A stretch of DNA of 10,894 bases from Armatimonadota bacterium (GTDB taxonomy: Bacteria > Armatimonadota > Fimbriimonadia > Fimbriimonadales > Fimbriimonadaceae): positions 1 to 10,894 of the forward strand of contig JAEVZK010000134.1 in assembly GCA_023392285.1 (NCBI GenBank), given 5' to 3'. A model generated the notes under the pieces. It saw nothing but the letters and a program-made list of their open reading frames with translations, made no database searches and was not told the origin of the DNA. The position numbers and the translations under genes are program-made. Positions 1 through 6,592 of this stretch are shown here, in pieces. The number at the start of each line of letters is the position of its first letter. Position 1 is the stretch's first letter.

Positions 1-1719
1 GTCGGCAAGTACGAGCTGAACCTGCCAAGCGAGAAGCTGAGCGTCGAGCAGACGACTTCACTCACGCCCGGCACCTCGGCTGACGCGAAAGAAGGCGACA
101 AGGGCTCAGTCCCAGCGCCGGCATCTAACGCGAAGCTAGAGAGCAAGAGCGGTGAAGGCGACTTGAAGGACGACTATATCGTCGTCATCGGAACGCCTTC
201 TCGACTTGATGCGGTTGAGGGAGCAATTCGCGGACTCGACAATCAAATTTGCGCCGCGCTTAATATCAAAGTGGGCAAGACTCAGGGCATGACCCGCAAG
301 GTCTATGAGCCTCAGGGAATCTTTGCCGCTGATCTGGTTAAGGCGCTCGCTGGTGATCAGAACAAGGACTTCAACGGCGTTTCACTCTTTGCAACGCCGC
401 AAGGCAGTGCGAGTCGACAGGCGATCGTCCTTTCGGGGCGTGAAGCTGACGTCGACCGCGTGATGTCGATGCTTCTCGAGCTAGACACGACTCCAGACTC
501 GGCTCAGACGAGCTACGAAGTCGTAGGCTTGAAGTACATCCAACCTGGATTCGCATTGAGCCAGCTGATGAAGGAAGTTCCTGGATTGAAGGTCTCGATC
601 CTGCCTCCCCCCATCGATCCTCGCGTGGCTCTCGACTATAAGGAGACCAGCCAGAACAACGGCGCTCAGGCGTCTGGACCTGGCCAGGATTCTAACGCTC
701 CCAAGACGGGCGATGATAACGGATCGGGCGGAAAGGGCGGCAGCTCTGATGGCGGTTCCGGTAAGGACAATCAGCTTGGATCGGGCGGCGGCAAGGGTGC
801 GGACTCGGTCAAGGTTTCCACCGTATCGAACTCGATTCCAATGAAGCTTCTGCTTCGAGGTTCAGCCGATCAGATTGCTGCGGCGGAGAACTACCTCAAG
901 GTGGTCGACACAGCGCCGAAGCAGGTGGCGGTCGAACTCCGAGTCATGGAGCTCAGCCGAGAAGAAGCGCTGAAGGTGGGTCTCGACTGGAGCGTCTTAA
1001 CTGGCGGAACCCTGAAGAGCATCCACATCAATCAGGGCCTCGGTTCAGAAGGCAGCGCTGGAGGCTTGGGTGCCAAGCTCGGATTCGCTGGCGGCGGTTC
1101 AGCCTCAATCACGGGTGCTCTGGATCAGCTTTCGACTCGCAACAATGTCTTAGCTCGGCCGTCGATTCTTGTGAACGATGGAGTTCCGACGAACATCTTC
1201 GTGGGTGATGAGGTTCGCTACGTCAAGTCGATCTTGACGAGCGCCAACAATCCGCCCACGATTGAGACCGACGAGATCGATGTCGGCGTCGACTTCAACG
1301 TGATTGCACGAGTGGGTGACGATCACAACATTATCGTCGATCTGGCACCGACGCTGAAGATCCTCCAGGGCTTCACCGCCGTTCCAGGAGGAGGCAGCTT
1401 GCCTCAAACCAGTCGGCGCAGCGCGGCCACTCAGATGACTCTGAAATCGGGAGAAACCATTGCGATCGGCGGCTTGATCCAAGATCAAGACCGGAAGAGC
1501 TATGGCGGAATTCCGATTCTCAAGGACCTCCCGATCATTGGCCGAATCTTTGGTCGAACTGAGACACATCGTCTCCGCTCTGAAGTCGTCTTCTTTGTGA
1601 CTGTGAAGGAAGTGACGGAGGCCGACCGTTCGGCTCCGGCGAATCCTCGCCAGGCCGAGAAGGACAACACTCAATGGCCGGGTGGCGGGCCAGACGTTAA
1701 GAAGAACGGCAAGGGCTAG
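1..1719 (+). CDS. secretin (GspD/PilQ family), 5'-truncated by window edge
   Basis: This is the outer-membrane channel subunit of a type II secretion or type IV pilus machine; it forms a multimeric beta-barrel gate. The frame is open from base 1 with no stop, so the gene starts upstream, and a TTG at 163 is only an internal codon. 572 residues are visible. The N-terminal part shows ring-building N-domain repeats (about 160-500 and 510-910). The second is split by a Gly/Ser/Asp/Lys-rich linker at 652-807. The secretin core runs about 925-1611, with the typical LSTRNNVLARPSILVNDG segment and the conserved GGIPILKDLPIIGRIFG signature (1504-1554), followed by hydrophobic strands ending VVFFVTVKEV. 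A polar tail of about 35 residues follows, ending in a Lys/Gly-rich stretch. Pilus and type II secretion secretins cannot be told apart without the upstream neighbours (pilMNOP or gsp genes). The secretin family call is firm; the machine it serves is inference. Confidence 0.93.
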   Translation, partial: VGKYELNLPSEKLSVEQTTSLTPGTSADAKEGDKGSVPAPASNAKLESKSGEGDLKDDYIVVIGTPSRLDAVEGAIRGLDNQICAALNIKVGKTQGMTRKVYEPQGIFAADLVKALAGDQNKDFNGVSLFATPQGSASRQAIVLSGREADVDRVMSMLLELDTTPDSAQTSYEVVGLKYIQPGFALSQLMKEVPGLKVSILPPPIDPRVALDYKETSQNNGAQASGPGQDSNAPKTGDDNGSGGKGGSSDGGSGKDNQLGSGGGKGADSVKVSTVSNSIPMKLLLRGSADQIAAAENYLKVVDTAPKQVAVELRVMELSREEALKVGLDWSVLTGGTLKSIHINQGLGSEGSAGGLGAKLGFAGGGSASITGALDQLSTRNNVLARPSILVNDGVPTNIFVGDEVRYVKSILTSANNPPTIETDEIDVGVDFNVIARVGDDHNIIVDLAPTLKILQGFTAVPGGGSLPQTSRRSAATQMTLKSGETIAIGGLIQDQDRKSYGGIPILKDLPIIGRIFGRTETHRLRSEVVFFVTVKEVTEADRSAPANPRQAEKDNTQWPGGGPDVKKNGKG

Positions 1720-1725
1720 TTCAAA

Positions 1726-1759
1726 AAAGAGGGCTTCGGCGTCAGCCGAAGCCCTCTTT
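1726..1759. terminator. bidirectional intrinsic terminator between convergent genes
   Basis: A perfect 15-bp inverted repeat (AAAGAGGGCTTCGGC, loop GTCA, then its complement) starts 7 bases after the secretin stop codon. The plus strand has a short TTT at the end of the stem. The minus strand has a run of six T (complement of 1723-1728), so the hairpin is better formed as a terminator for the TPR gene arriving from the right, while probably serving the secretin gene too. The stem is GC-rich in its upper part and A/T at its base, which is the classic form. Confidence 0.88.
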
Positions 1760-1794
1760 GCGTCGCCCTATTGCGCCTTCTCCGTCGAAGGCGA

Positions 1795-2700
1795 TCAGCC
1801 TCCAAACTGGGTGCGGAGATACTCGGAGTCTGAGATCTTCTTCTGGATATACCACTGGCGAGATGCGACGGTGCGTTGAGATGCCTTCTCGAACAATTCC
1901 TTGGCCAACGCAAAGTGGCCAGCATCATATTCAATCTCGCCTAATAGTTCGCACGCCAGCGGATTTGTGGGATCGAGCTTTAGAGCCTCTTGAAGGTAAG
2001 AGCGCCGACCTAAGCCGGAGACTGAATCTTGGATCGCGATTGCGAGGCAAGAGATGGCTTCTATGTCGGCGGGGGTGTTGCCCTGCGGCCAATTTGAGGA
2101 CGTGTCCTTCGCCTCACGATAACGACTGAGGATGTAGCCCACTACGTACTCGCGCTGTCCTTCAAACACCACGCCTTTGCGCGCCGAAGCCAGCGACGCT
2201 CTTAAAAGGAGCTCGGGATCGGCATCTGCAGTGCAGAATGGGGCGAGAATCGCGAATGCCTGCTCTGGCTTTCGAAGGCGAAAATAGCAATCGGCAAGCA
2301 TTTGAGCGGCGACATTCGTGCCGAGGTGATCTGGATCGGCAATGTACGCTTCCAGAATATTCACAGCGTTGCTAAATTGAGCTGCCTTGATCGCGTCGCT
2401 GGACGCATCCAACATCGCAGTAAAATCGCGGCTGCGGCGCGCGAAGTCTGCCATAAATTCGGGGTTCTTCGCCAAAGTGGGGCACGCGGTGATGGATCGC
2501 CGTCGGGAATGCGGTTGGCCGATCGTTTTTTGAGGTGGATGAGCTGAGTGAGCAGGATCAGTCTGCGCAATTTTCGGGCCCCGCGCTACCTTGCTCTCCG
2601 CTTTGTGCACGGAGACTCGCACCGCCTCCGGCCATCGGAGGGGCACCGACACAGACGGCTTTTGTATCGTTAACGCTAGAGTGAGTAGAGGGAATATCAT
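1795..2700 (-). CDS. TPR-repeat protein, function unknown
   Basis: A 301-residue product if translation starts at the ATG at 2700. From about residue 83 onward it is Ala/Leu-rich and helical, with tetratricopeptide-like repeats: about 94-125 (AAQFSNAVNILEAYI), 127-155 (AAQMLADCYFRLRKPEQAFA) and 228-275 (LQEALKLDPTNP followed by LLGEIEYDAGHFALAKELFE). TPRs are protein-binding scaffolds and no catalytic motif is seen. The first 13 residues are hydrophobic (MIFPLLTLALTIQ) and could be a signal or anchor sequence, but residues 14-82 are Pro/Ser/Arg-rich and unlike the rest. No Shine-Dalgarno precedes 2700. An ATG at 2454 (residue 83) just before the first helices is a real alternative, giving 219 residues. 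It lies 158 bases behind the exporter gene on the same strand, so co-transcription is possible. A role in export or pilus assembly would be speculation. Confidence 0.72.
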   Translation of the reverse strand: MIFPLLTLALTIQKPSVSVPLRWPEAVRVSVHKAESKVARGPKIAQTDPAHSAHPPQKTIGQPHSRRRSITACPTLAKNPEFMADFARRSRDFTAMLDASSDAIKAAQFSNAVNILEAYIADPDHLGTNVAAQMLADCYFRLRKPEQAFAILAPFCTADADPELLLRASLASARKGVVFEGQREYVVGYILSRYREAKDTSSNWPQGNTPADIEAISCLAIAIQDSVSGLGRRSYLQEALKLDPTNPLACELLGEIEYDAGHFALAKELFEKASQRTVASRQWYIQKKISDSEYLRTQFGG

Positions 2701-2858
2701 AAGCGGCTGCGCAAGAGAGTAGAGCCATGGCTTGTCCCAGAAGCAACAAGACTAAATGGTAAAGGCGACACACTTTACAATACACGAGATGATAATTATT
2801 CCGAAGCACCTTACCTAAATTGGGTGAGCACCCGATTCACTTTCCCGTTCGAAAGCGA
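2701..2858. other. intergenic gap between ABC exporter and TPR gene
   Basis: A 158-base A/T-richer gap. On the minus strand there is a TTGTAA near 2780 followed after 17 bases by ATTTAG, a poor match to a promoter. No convincing terminator follows the exporter stop; the only hairpin is a short GGGTG-AG-CACCC around 2822-2833 with no T-run. I cannot tell whether the TPR gene is transcribed from here or by read-through. Confidence 0.3.
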
Positions 2859-5069
2859 TTAAGCTGCGCCTTGCTCGCCTTCAGAGAGGAAGTTTTCGCT
2901 GATCTTGTTGATCTGCGTCTGCATCTCAACCAGCTTGCGGAAGACTCCGTCCTCCTTCACCATCAATTCGTCGTGAGTGCCCGTTTCGACGATCTTCCCA
3001 TCTTCGAACACGATGAGGCGGTCGGCTTCACGCAAGGTAGAGAGACGGTGGGCGATCGCGAAGGTGGTGCGCCCCTCCACCAGCCGCTCCAGCGCCTCCT
3101 GAATCATCCGCTCGGTTTCCGTGTCCACGCTTGCGGTCGCTTCATCCAGGATGAGCACCTTGGGATTGTGAAGAATCGCTCGAGCAATGGCGATGCGCTG
3201 GCGCTCACCACCGGAAAGGCGCTGTCCCCTTTCCCCCACGTACGTATCATAGCCATCGGGAAACCCGACGATAAAGTTGTGGGCGTTAGCCGCCTTGGCG
3301 GCTTCCATCACCTCGCGCAGGGAGCAATCCGGCCTGCCGTAGGCGATATTGTCCTTGATCGAACCGGGAAACAGGTAGCTCTCCTGAAGAACGACGCCAA
3401 CCTGGCGCCGGAAATCTTCCAAGTTGATCCTCTTGAGATCGATCCCGTCGAGAGTAATGGACCCTTGAGTCGGATCGTAAAAACGGAGCAGCAAGTTGAT
3501 CAGCGTCGACTTACCGGCACCTGAATGCCCGACGATTCCTACCATCTCTCCCGGCTGTATCGAAAGGTCGATGCCGTGCAGCACTTCACGAGTCTTGTCA
3601 TAGCTGAAATGAACGTCGTGAAACTCGATCGCTCCCTTTACTTCGGGCATGGCTAAAGGTTCCGCCACATTATCGATATCAATCGGTGTATCCATGATCT
3701 CGAAAACGCGCTCGGCTGCTGTGAGTGAGCGTGACGTCCAGTCCACAATTCGTTGAAGCATCATCATTGGCTGCTGCAGCATCGCCACATATCCAATGAA
3801 CGCGGTGAGCTGGCCAAGGGTCATGGCCTTATCGAGCACACCGCGACCGCCCACTGTCCACACGACGAAGACGCTGATTCCCATCGTGAACACCACCATG
3901 GGGAAGAAGGTGGACCAACTCGATTCGGCAATGTAGCCGATGCCCGAGAGATCGCCGATGCGTCGTCCAAAGCGAGCTTTCTCCCGCTCCTCTCCGTGAA
4001 ACGCCTTGACGACTTTGGTGCCTTGAAGCACTCCGTTTAACGCGCCGCTTAGGCGTGCGTTCGCATGGTGATATCGGCTCCACACGCGCATCATTCGCCG
4101 GCGGAACTTGTAAACGCCGAACAGAACGAGGGGAACGGGAAGTAGCGCCCAAATCGCGATACGCCAATTGGTGAGCAACATCGCGACCGGAATTCCGATA
4201 AGGAGCGCGGCCTGGTTGAGGATCACGGGAATACCGTCGACGAGCACGTCGTACAAGGAATTCGTGTCGTTCGTCATGCGACTCATGATTGAGCCGACAT
4301 TGCGCTTGTCGTAGAATCCAAGTGAAAGCTGTTGCAGCTTGTTGAACAAGCTCTGCCGAATCGACACCGTGATCTTTGCCGAGAGGAAGGCGACATTCCT
4401 TCCACGGGCAATTTGGACGCCCATGATGATGAATCGGGAGCCGATGAGGGCAGAGATCAGCCAGACGAATAAGCCCGTCTTGTTGTGCAGCAATACGTCA
4501 TCGACAAGGTGTTGGGTGAGGAGCGGAGGCATCAGCTCCAGCAATGTGCCGATCAGCGTCAGCAGGGTGCCCCACAACAGGCGCGCCTTGAAGGGTTTCG
4601 TGTAGTCGAAAAGACGGAGAAGCGTTTTCCCTTTGCTCACGCACCCAATGCACCGGTCCATATCCTCGGGCAAGGGACGGCCACACTTTTCGCAAAGGCG
4701 AGACAGCTGCTCTAATTCGGGAACGGGCTCATGGTTGAGAACCGCCTTTAGCTTTTTCTCTGCGCCAGCGAGCTGCAGTCCATGCTTGCTGCTGCCTCGG
4801 AGGAGCTCGACAGGGCGCCCACCGTGATCCACAACGAGTGCGCTGGCGTCCACAAGCGTTTCCACCCTTGGGTTCGAGAGCTCAGAAAGATCGTAGCTTG
4901 CCTGCACCTGCTCACCAAGCGGTGTCTTGTCGAAGCGGTAGGCCTTCTGAGCAGTCACGACAAGCAGCGAAGACCCAAGATGACCGGTACTGGTTAGGTC
5001 TGCTTGGGTAGTGAAAAGAGTCTCTTCCGACTCGGGCACGAGGAGGGGAGGGGGCAAAACGCCGGACAT
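2859..5069 (-). CDS. ABC exporter half-transporter (permease-ATPase fusion) with N-terminal PH-like and zinc-ribbon-like extension
   Basis: A type I ABC exporter (MsbA/BmrA/Sav1866 fold) that should dimerise in the inner membrane and expel a lipid, drug or peptide using ATP; the substrate is unknown. Numbering is from the ATG at 5069 (736 residues). Residues about 8-110 look like a beta-rich PH-like domain. Residues 126-143 carry CEKCGRPLPEDMDRCIGC, two CxxC pairs fit to bind zinc. The transmembrane domain spans about 160-450, including the usual GFYDKRNVGSIMSRMTND coupling-helix region. The nucleotide-binding domain is intact: Walker A GHSGAGKST (514-522), Q-loop Gln562, signature LSGGERQ (618-624), Walker B VLILDEA (638-644, Glu643), D-loop SVD (647-649) and switch His674. 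Typical family members are about 580-600 residues, so the N-terminal 150 are extra. An in-frame TTG at 5087 would add six residues; a stop lies just upstream of it. Neither start has a good Shine-Dalgarno. Confidence 0.93.
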   Translation of the reverse strand: MSGVLPPPLLVPESEETLFTTQADLTSTGHLGSSLLVVTAQKAYRFDKTPLGEQVQASYDLSELSNPRVETLVDASALVVDHGGRPVELLRGSSKHGLQLAGAEKKLKAVLNHEPVPELEQLSRLCEKCGRPLPEDMDRCIGCVSKGKTLLRLFDYTKPFKARLLWGTLLTLIGTLLELMPPLLTQHLVDDVLLHNKTGLFVWLISALIGSRFIIMGVQIARGRNVAFLSAKITVSIRQSLFNKLQQLSLGFYDKRNVGSIMSRMTNDTNSLYDVLVDGIPVILNQAALLIGIPVAMLLTNWRIAIWALLPVPLVLFGVYKFRRRMMRVWSRYHHANARLSGALNGVLQGTKVVKAFHGEEREKARFGRRIGDLSGIGYIAESSWSTFFPMVVFTMGISVFVVWTVGGRGVLDKAMTLGQLTAFIGYVAMLQQPMMMLQRIVDWTSRSLTAAERVFEIMDTPIDIDNVAEPLAMPEVKGAIEFHDVHFSYDKTREVLHGIDLSIQPGEMVGIVGHSGAGKSTLINLLLRFYDPTQGSITLDGIDLKRINLEDFRRQVGVVLQESYLFPGSIKDNIAYGRPDCSLREVMEAAKAANAHNFIVGFPDGYDTYVGERGQRLSGGERQRIAIARAILHNPKVLILDEATASVDTETERMIQEALERLVEGRTTFAIAHRLSTLREADRLIVFEDGKIVETGTHDELMVKEDGVFRKLVEMQTQINKISENFLSEGEQGAA

Positions 5070-5148
5070 AAACAATGGGAACTTCAAACGCGGCGCTGCG
5101 TTTTAGGTCAACTGTAGTCTACGCGATCCGCCTCATCCTATCGCCAAA

Positions 5149-5154
5149 ATTATA
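5149..5154 (-). promoter_or_regulatory. possible -10 box for the ABC exporter gene
   Basis: The minus strand reads TATAAT inside a very A/T-rich stretch (TTTTTATATAATTTT), 80-odd bases upstream of the exporter ATG. No recognisable -35 hexamer lies at 16-18 bases; those positions fall in a GC-rich hairpin. The T-run could equally be the tail of the preceding gene's terminator. Confidence 0.3.
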
Positions 5155-5165
5155 TAAAAATGGAC

Positions 5166-5198
5166 CACCGGGGCGGTGACGGCTGTGACCGTCACCGC
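5166..5198 (-). terminator. GC-rich hairpin pair downstream of the HAAS gene, possible terminator
   Basis: A perfect 10-bp stem (GCGGTGACGG, 6-base loop, complement; 5173-5198) lies 8 bases after the HAAS gene's stop codon. An alternative 5-bp stem CACCG-CCC-CGGTG (5166-5178) overlaps its downstream arm and is followed on the minus strand by GTCCA and then five T. The larger stem is 12 or so bases from the T-run, longer than in a canonical intrinsic terminator, so the call is moderate. It would separate padR-HAAS from the exporter. Confidence 0.5.
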
Positions 5199-5206
5199 TC
5201 GAAAGG

Positions 5207-6169
5207 CTAAGCGAATTTACGACGCATCGACGAAGGAATTCGTCGAAGCGCTCGCACTCCTAGCGCGATGAGATTAAGAATTAAGGCAATTCCCATGGGA
5301 AAGAAAGCGACAACGCTCACGACGGGGAGGTTCGTTTTGAAAGATTCCCAAAGCGTGCTGCCCTTCCCACTGATCATCTCGTCTAGACTCTCCTTTCCAC
5401 GCTGCACTTCGCTTGCTAATGACGATCCGTAATAGTCCTGGAATGCACTCATGGCCGTCTTCTTGTCGGTCGTCGCGGCATATTCGATCCTTGTGCCCTC
5501 GTAGTAGCTCATACCAATCGGATAGTGCCAAAGGGTGGGCTCACCCATTTTGCCCGTCCATTGCGTGGCGAACGCCTGGTTCTTGTAGTCGCGAAACTTC
5601 GTTAATTCTGCTGTCGTTACCTTTAGCGCCTTCTCCTGCATGGCGATGTAATCGTCGATGTGCGCTCGGGGGAGCAGAATGCGGCCACCCTGGCAGGTGA
5701 TCGCAAGATGAATTCCGAATAAGACAAACACGATCAGAGTAATGGCGCAAATCTCCCGCCACAGGAGTTGGCGGCTTCGGACGGCACCGACTAGAAAGGT
5801 GATCCCGCCGATGAAAGCGATCCAGCTAATGATATTCACCAGGTTATAGCCGAAGCCTCCGGTAAAGGCATAACCCAGCGCGGCTGCGGAAACTATGTAG
5901 GCGATCACTGCGACGAACCAGCCTTTGCGCCGATGGCGGGGGTCTGACTCGTCGATCGAGGCGGCGGCTACATCACTGACCCGTCCAAACCGCTCGATCG
6001 CCACGAGATCCGCTTCTTCTTCGCTCATGCCGGATGCCTGAAAATCACGGGACGTGTCGCGTAGGTGAGCTTCCGTTTCGCGAATCAGGTCATGGAATCG
6101 GTCGCCCCGCAAGCGATCCTTGGTCATACCTTCCAGCTCGACCAGATACCAATCAATGTATCGACTCAT
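5207..6169 (-). CDS. HAAS-domain (DUF1700-like) membrane protein paired with PadR
   Basis: A 320-residue integral membrane protein. Residues 1-70 match the HAAS/DUF1700-type N-terminal module: an amphipathic start (YIDWYLVELEGM), then acidic helices with DLIRETEAHLRD and the characteristic SEEEADLVAIERFGRVSDVA. This module is typically encoded beside PadR regulators and near ABC transporters. Hydrophobic spans lie at about 84-104, 109-130, 137-157 and 281-303. By topology the stretch 158-280 should lie outside the cytoplasmic membrane. It is polar, rich in Lys, Tyr and Trp, and I recognise no family in it. A short basic tail (RRIPSSMRRKFA) ends the protein. The ATG at 6169 is chosen because AAGGAGG lies 7 bases upstream and it overlaps the PadR stop as TGATG; a start at 6229 would read into padR without a ribosome site. 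Probable role: membrane partner or sensor in PadR-linked control. The precise function is not known. Confidence 0.85.
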   Translation of the reverse strand: MSRYIDWYLVELEGMTKDRLRGDRFHDLIRETEAHLRDTSRDFQASGMSEEEADLVAIERFGRVSDVAAASIDESDPRHRRKGWFVAVIAYIVSAAALGYAFTGGFGYNLVNIISWIAFIGGITFLVGAVRSRQLLWREICAITLIVFVLFGIHLAITCQGGRILLPRAHIDDYIAMQEKALKVTTAELTKFRDYKNQAFATQWTGKMGEPTLWHYPIGMSYYEGTRIEYAATTDKKTAMSAFQDYYGSSLASEVQRGKESLDEMISGKGSTLWESFKTNLPVVSVVAFFPMGIALILNLIALGVRALRRIPSSMRRKFA

Positions 6170-6495
6170 CAGTGTGCCTCCTTCTTGACAAGAAGAATCG
6201 AGCCGATGCTGCTGGAGAATTTCTTCCACTCGTGCCGCTTCGCTTCCAATTCCTTAGAACCAGTGGCCGTGAGCGAGTAAGTCTTCCGGTTGGGTTTGCC
6301 TTCCTGGGCAACCCATTCAGCTTCGATCAGTCCGCGCTCTTCCAGCTTATGGAGTGCGGGATACAGTTGTCCTTCTCCAATCTTGAGCAAGCCCTGAGAT
6401 TGGGCGCTGATGCGCTTCGAGATTTCATACCCGTGCAGGGGCTGCTCTTGTAGAGAGCCGAGCACGAGCGCTTCCAAGTCAGTTTTGAATGCCAT
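6169..6495 (-). CDS. PadR-family transcriptional repressor
   Basis: A 108-residue winged-helix DNA-binding protein, the usual size for short (subfamily 2) PadR regulators. Residues 6-80 contain the family pattern: LEALVLGSLQEQPLHGYEI, then the turn to KRISAQSQGLLKIGEGQLYPALHKLEERGLIEAEW (recognition helix and wing start) and the wing GKPNRKTYSLTATGSKEL. The C-terminal helix (about 82-100) is the likely dimerisation element. PadR proteins commonly repress themselves and an adjacent membrane or efflux gene. Here the HAAS gene follows with a one-base stop/start overlap and an ABC exporter lies downstream, so both are the likely targets. The ATG at 6495 is preceded by GAGAGGG at 6500-6506. The family call is firm; the ligand is unknown. 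Confidence 0.95.
   Translation of the reverse strand: MAFKTDLEALVLGSLQEQPLHGYEISKRISAQSQGLLKIGEGQLYPALHKLEERGLIEAEWVAQEGKPNRKTYSLTATGSKELEAKRHEWKKFSSSIGSILLVKKEAH
6177..6183 (-). promoter_or_regulatory. Shine-Dalgarno site fixing the HAAS gene start
   Basis: The minus strand reads AAGGAGG, a perfect anti-16S match, 7 bases before the ATG at 6169 and inside the last codons of padR. It decides against the longer in-frame start at 6229 and shows translational coupling of the two genes. Confidence 0.88.
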
Positions 6496-6511
6496 ATTTC
6501 CCTCTCATTGC

Positions 6512-6540
6512 TTTATACATCAAAACAAGAGGTATGTCAA
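6512..6540 (-). promoter_or_regulatory. sigma70-type promoter of padR-HAAS
   Basis: On the minus strand a consensus -35 TTGACA (6540-6535) is followed by exactly 17 bases and a near-consensus -10 TATAAA (6517-6512). Initiation would be near 6505, leaving a leader of only about 10 bases that begins within the GAGAGGG ribosome site. Small inverted repeats (ATAC 6515-6518 with GTAT 6532-6535; ACAT 6517-6520 with ATGT 6534-6537) sit inside the promoter and could be a PadR operator for autorepression. Their outward ACAT...ATGT order differs from the commonly described ATGT-N8-ACAT, so the operator part is tentative. Confidence 0.75.
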
Positions 6541-6577
6541 ATAAAAATATGCCGCCGTTCGAGAGCGCCTCCGAAAG

Positions 6578-6585
6578 TGTAATCT
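6578..6585 (+). promoter_or_regulatory. possible -10 element giving a leaderless hydrolase transcript
   Basis: The plus strand reads TGTAATCT just before the hydrolase gene. TAATCT (6580-6585) lies 7 bases before the ATG, and TGTAAT (6578-6583) 9 bases before it. That is the spacing of TANNNT -10 motifs in front of leaderless genes. No Shine-Dalgarno is present and no clear -35 is seen. Tentative. Confidence 0.3.
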
Positions 6586-6592
6586 GCCTTCG

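Noticed and set aside
1150..1674. 174-residue minus-strand reading frame opposite the secretin core
   Set aside because: It lies wholly antisense to a conserved domain, is Arg/His-rich and resembles no family; a shadow frame.
163..1719. Secretin gene starting at the TTG at 163
   Set aside because: The same frame is open with plausible coding sequence back to base 1, so 163 is internal.
2558..2809. 83-residue minus-strand frame with a hydrophobic start overlapping the TPR gene's 5' end
   Set aside because: No ribosome site, a low-complexity tail and overlap with a better candidate; not convincing as a gene.
2822..2833. Short palindrome GGGTGAGCACCC after the exporter stop as a terminator
   Set aside because: The stem is only 5 bp with a 2-base loop and there is no T-run.
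2820..3524. 234-residue plus-strand frame opposite the exporter ATPase domain
   Set aside because: It is antisense to an intact ABC ATPase with all its motifs; a shadow.
5070..5087. TTG at 5087 as the exporter start
   Set aside because: It adds only six residues and has no better ribosome site than the ATG at 5069; kept as an alternative.
6170..6229. Longer HAAS protein starting at 6229
   Set aside because: It would begin inside padR without a ribosome site, whereas 6169 has AAGGAGG at ideal spacing.
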